Assembly: GCA_947166925.1 (NCBI GenBank)
Contig: CAMVGD010000009.1
Coordinates: 1 to 39,270 of the forward strand
DNA: 39,270 nucleotides
Reading direction: 5' to 3'
Source of the DNA: an uncultured Clostridia bacterium
GTDB lineage: Bacteria; Bacillota; Clostridia; Christensenellales; CAG-138
Every line of letters begins with the position of its first letter. The first letter of the stretch is position 1. The notes beneath the pieces are model-generated. The model was not told the origin of the DNA, searched no databases, and saw only the letters and a list, made by a program, of their open reading frames with translations. Positions 39,250 to 39,270 of the stretch are shown piece by piece. Position numbers and translations under genes: made by a program.

Positions 39250-39270
39250 GCTTTTGCGATCAAATACACA

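Overview
The window looks like a chromosomal piece of an anaerobic Gram-positive bacterium of the Clostridia, probably a gut lineage near Oscillospirales or Christensenellales. The evidence is the many short-signal lipoproteins with Pro/Thr/Glu linkers, a DUF1540 protein, a BMP-type nucleoside ABC importer, a Ktr potassium system, S-box riboswitch logic, strong GGAGG ribosome binding sites, and the palindromic intergenic repeats typical of these genomes. The exact taxon is inference. There is no phage, IS element, rRNA, tRNA or CRISPR array. Nearly all of the sequence is accounted for by 32 protein genes and one gene remnant.

Layout. 1-1.9 kb: two related surface lipoproteins, the first cut by the window edge. 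1.9-2.1 kb: a 54-codon DUF1540 gene on the minus strand, sharing a two-way terminator with its neighbour. 2.2-7.1 kb: a four-gene nucleoside-type ABC importer (BMP lipoprotein, double ATPase, two permeases). 7.1-10.7 kb: an M15 peptidase lipoprotein overlapping a GNAT gene, then proS. 10.9-19.9 kb: an OmpR-type response regulator and a HAMP-less histidine kinase, surrounded by three paralogous lipoproteins and one membrane-anchored extracytoplasmic protein. The four transcription starts of this block share direct repeats TTACAA-N5 with an 11-bp period, so the block looks like a local regulon of that two-component system. 20-25.5 kb (minus): a MacAB/YknXYZ-like exporter with two adaptor proteins. 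It is preceded by a promoter, a SAM-class riboswitch apparently lacking P4, and an intrinsic terminator. 25.9-28.0 kb (minus): a HerA-like ATPase (DUF853 type) and a DUF2007/DUF1653 protein. 28.2-30.2 kb (minus): KtrA and KtrB. 30.4-39.25 kb (plus): eight tightly packed genes encoding a D-amino-acid-transaminase-like enzyme, a transglutaminase-like surface protein, a DltA-like adenylating enzyme, a carrier protein, an MBOAT acyltransferase, a DltD-like SGNH protein, a small lipoprotein and a phosphodiester glycosidase-domain lipoprotein. This resembles a rearranged dlt-type surface (amino)acylation pathway with its own amino acid supply.

Between genes lie seven arrays of tiny perfect hairpins joined by fixed 7-8 nt linkers (RTGAATW in four arrays, RTGATAT in three), plus longer CCTTCCCC-type palindromes. 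Several arrays start exactly at a stop codon or end exactly at a TTACAA operator. The strongest candidates for new biology are the riboswitch-controlled exporter with its odd second adaptor, the TTACAA regulon, the dlt-like cluster and the hairpin arrays.
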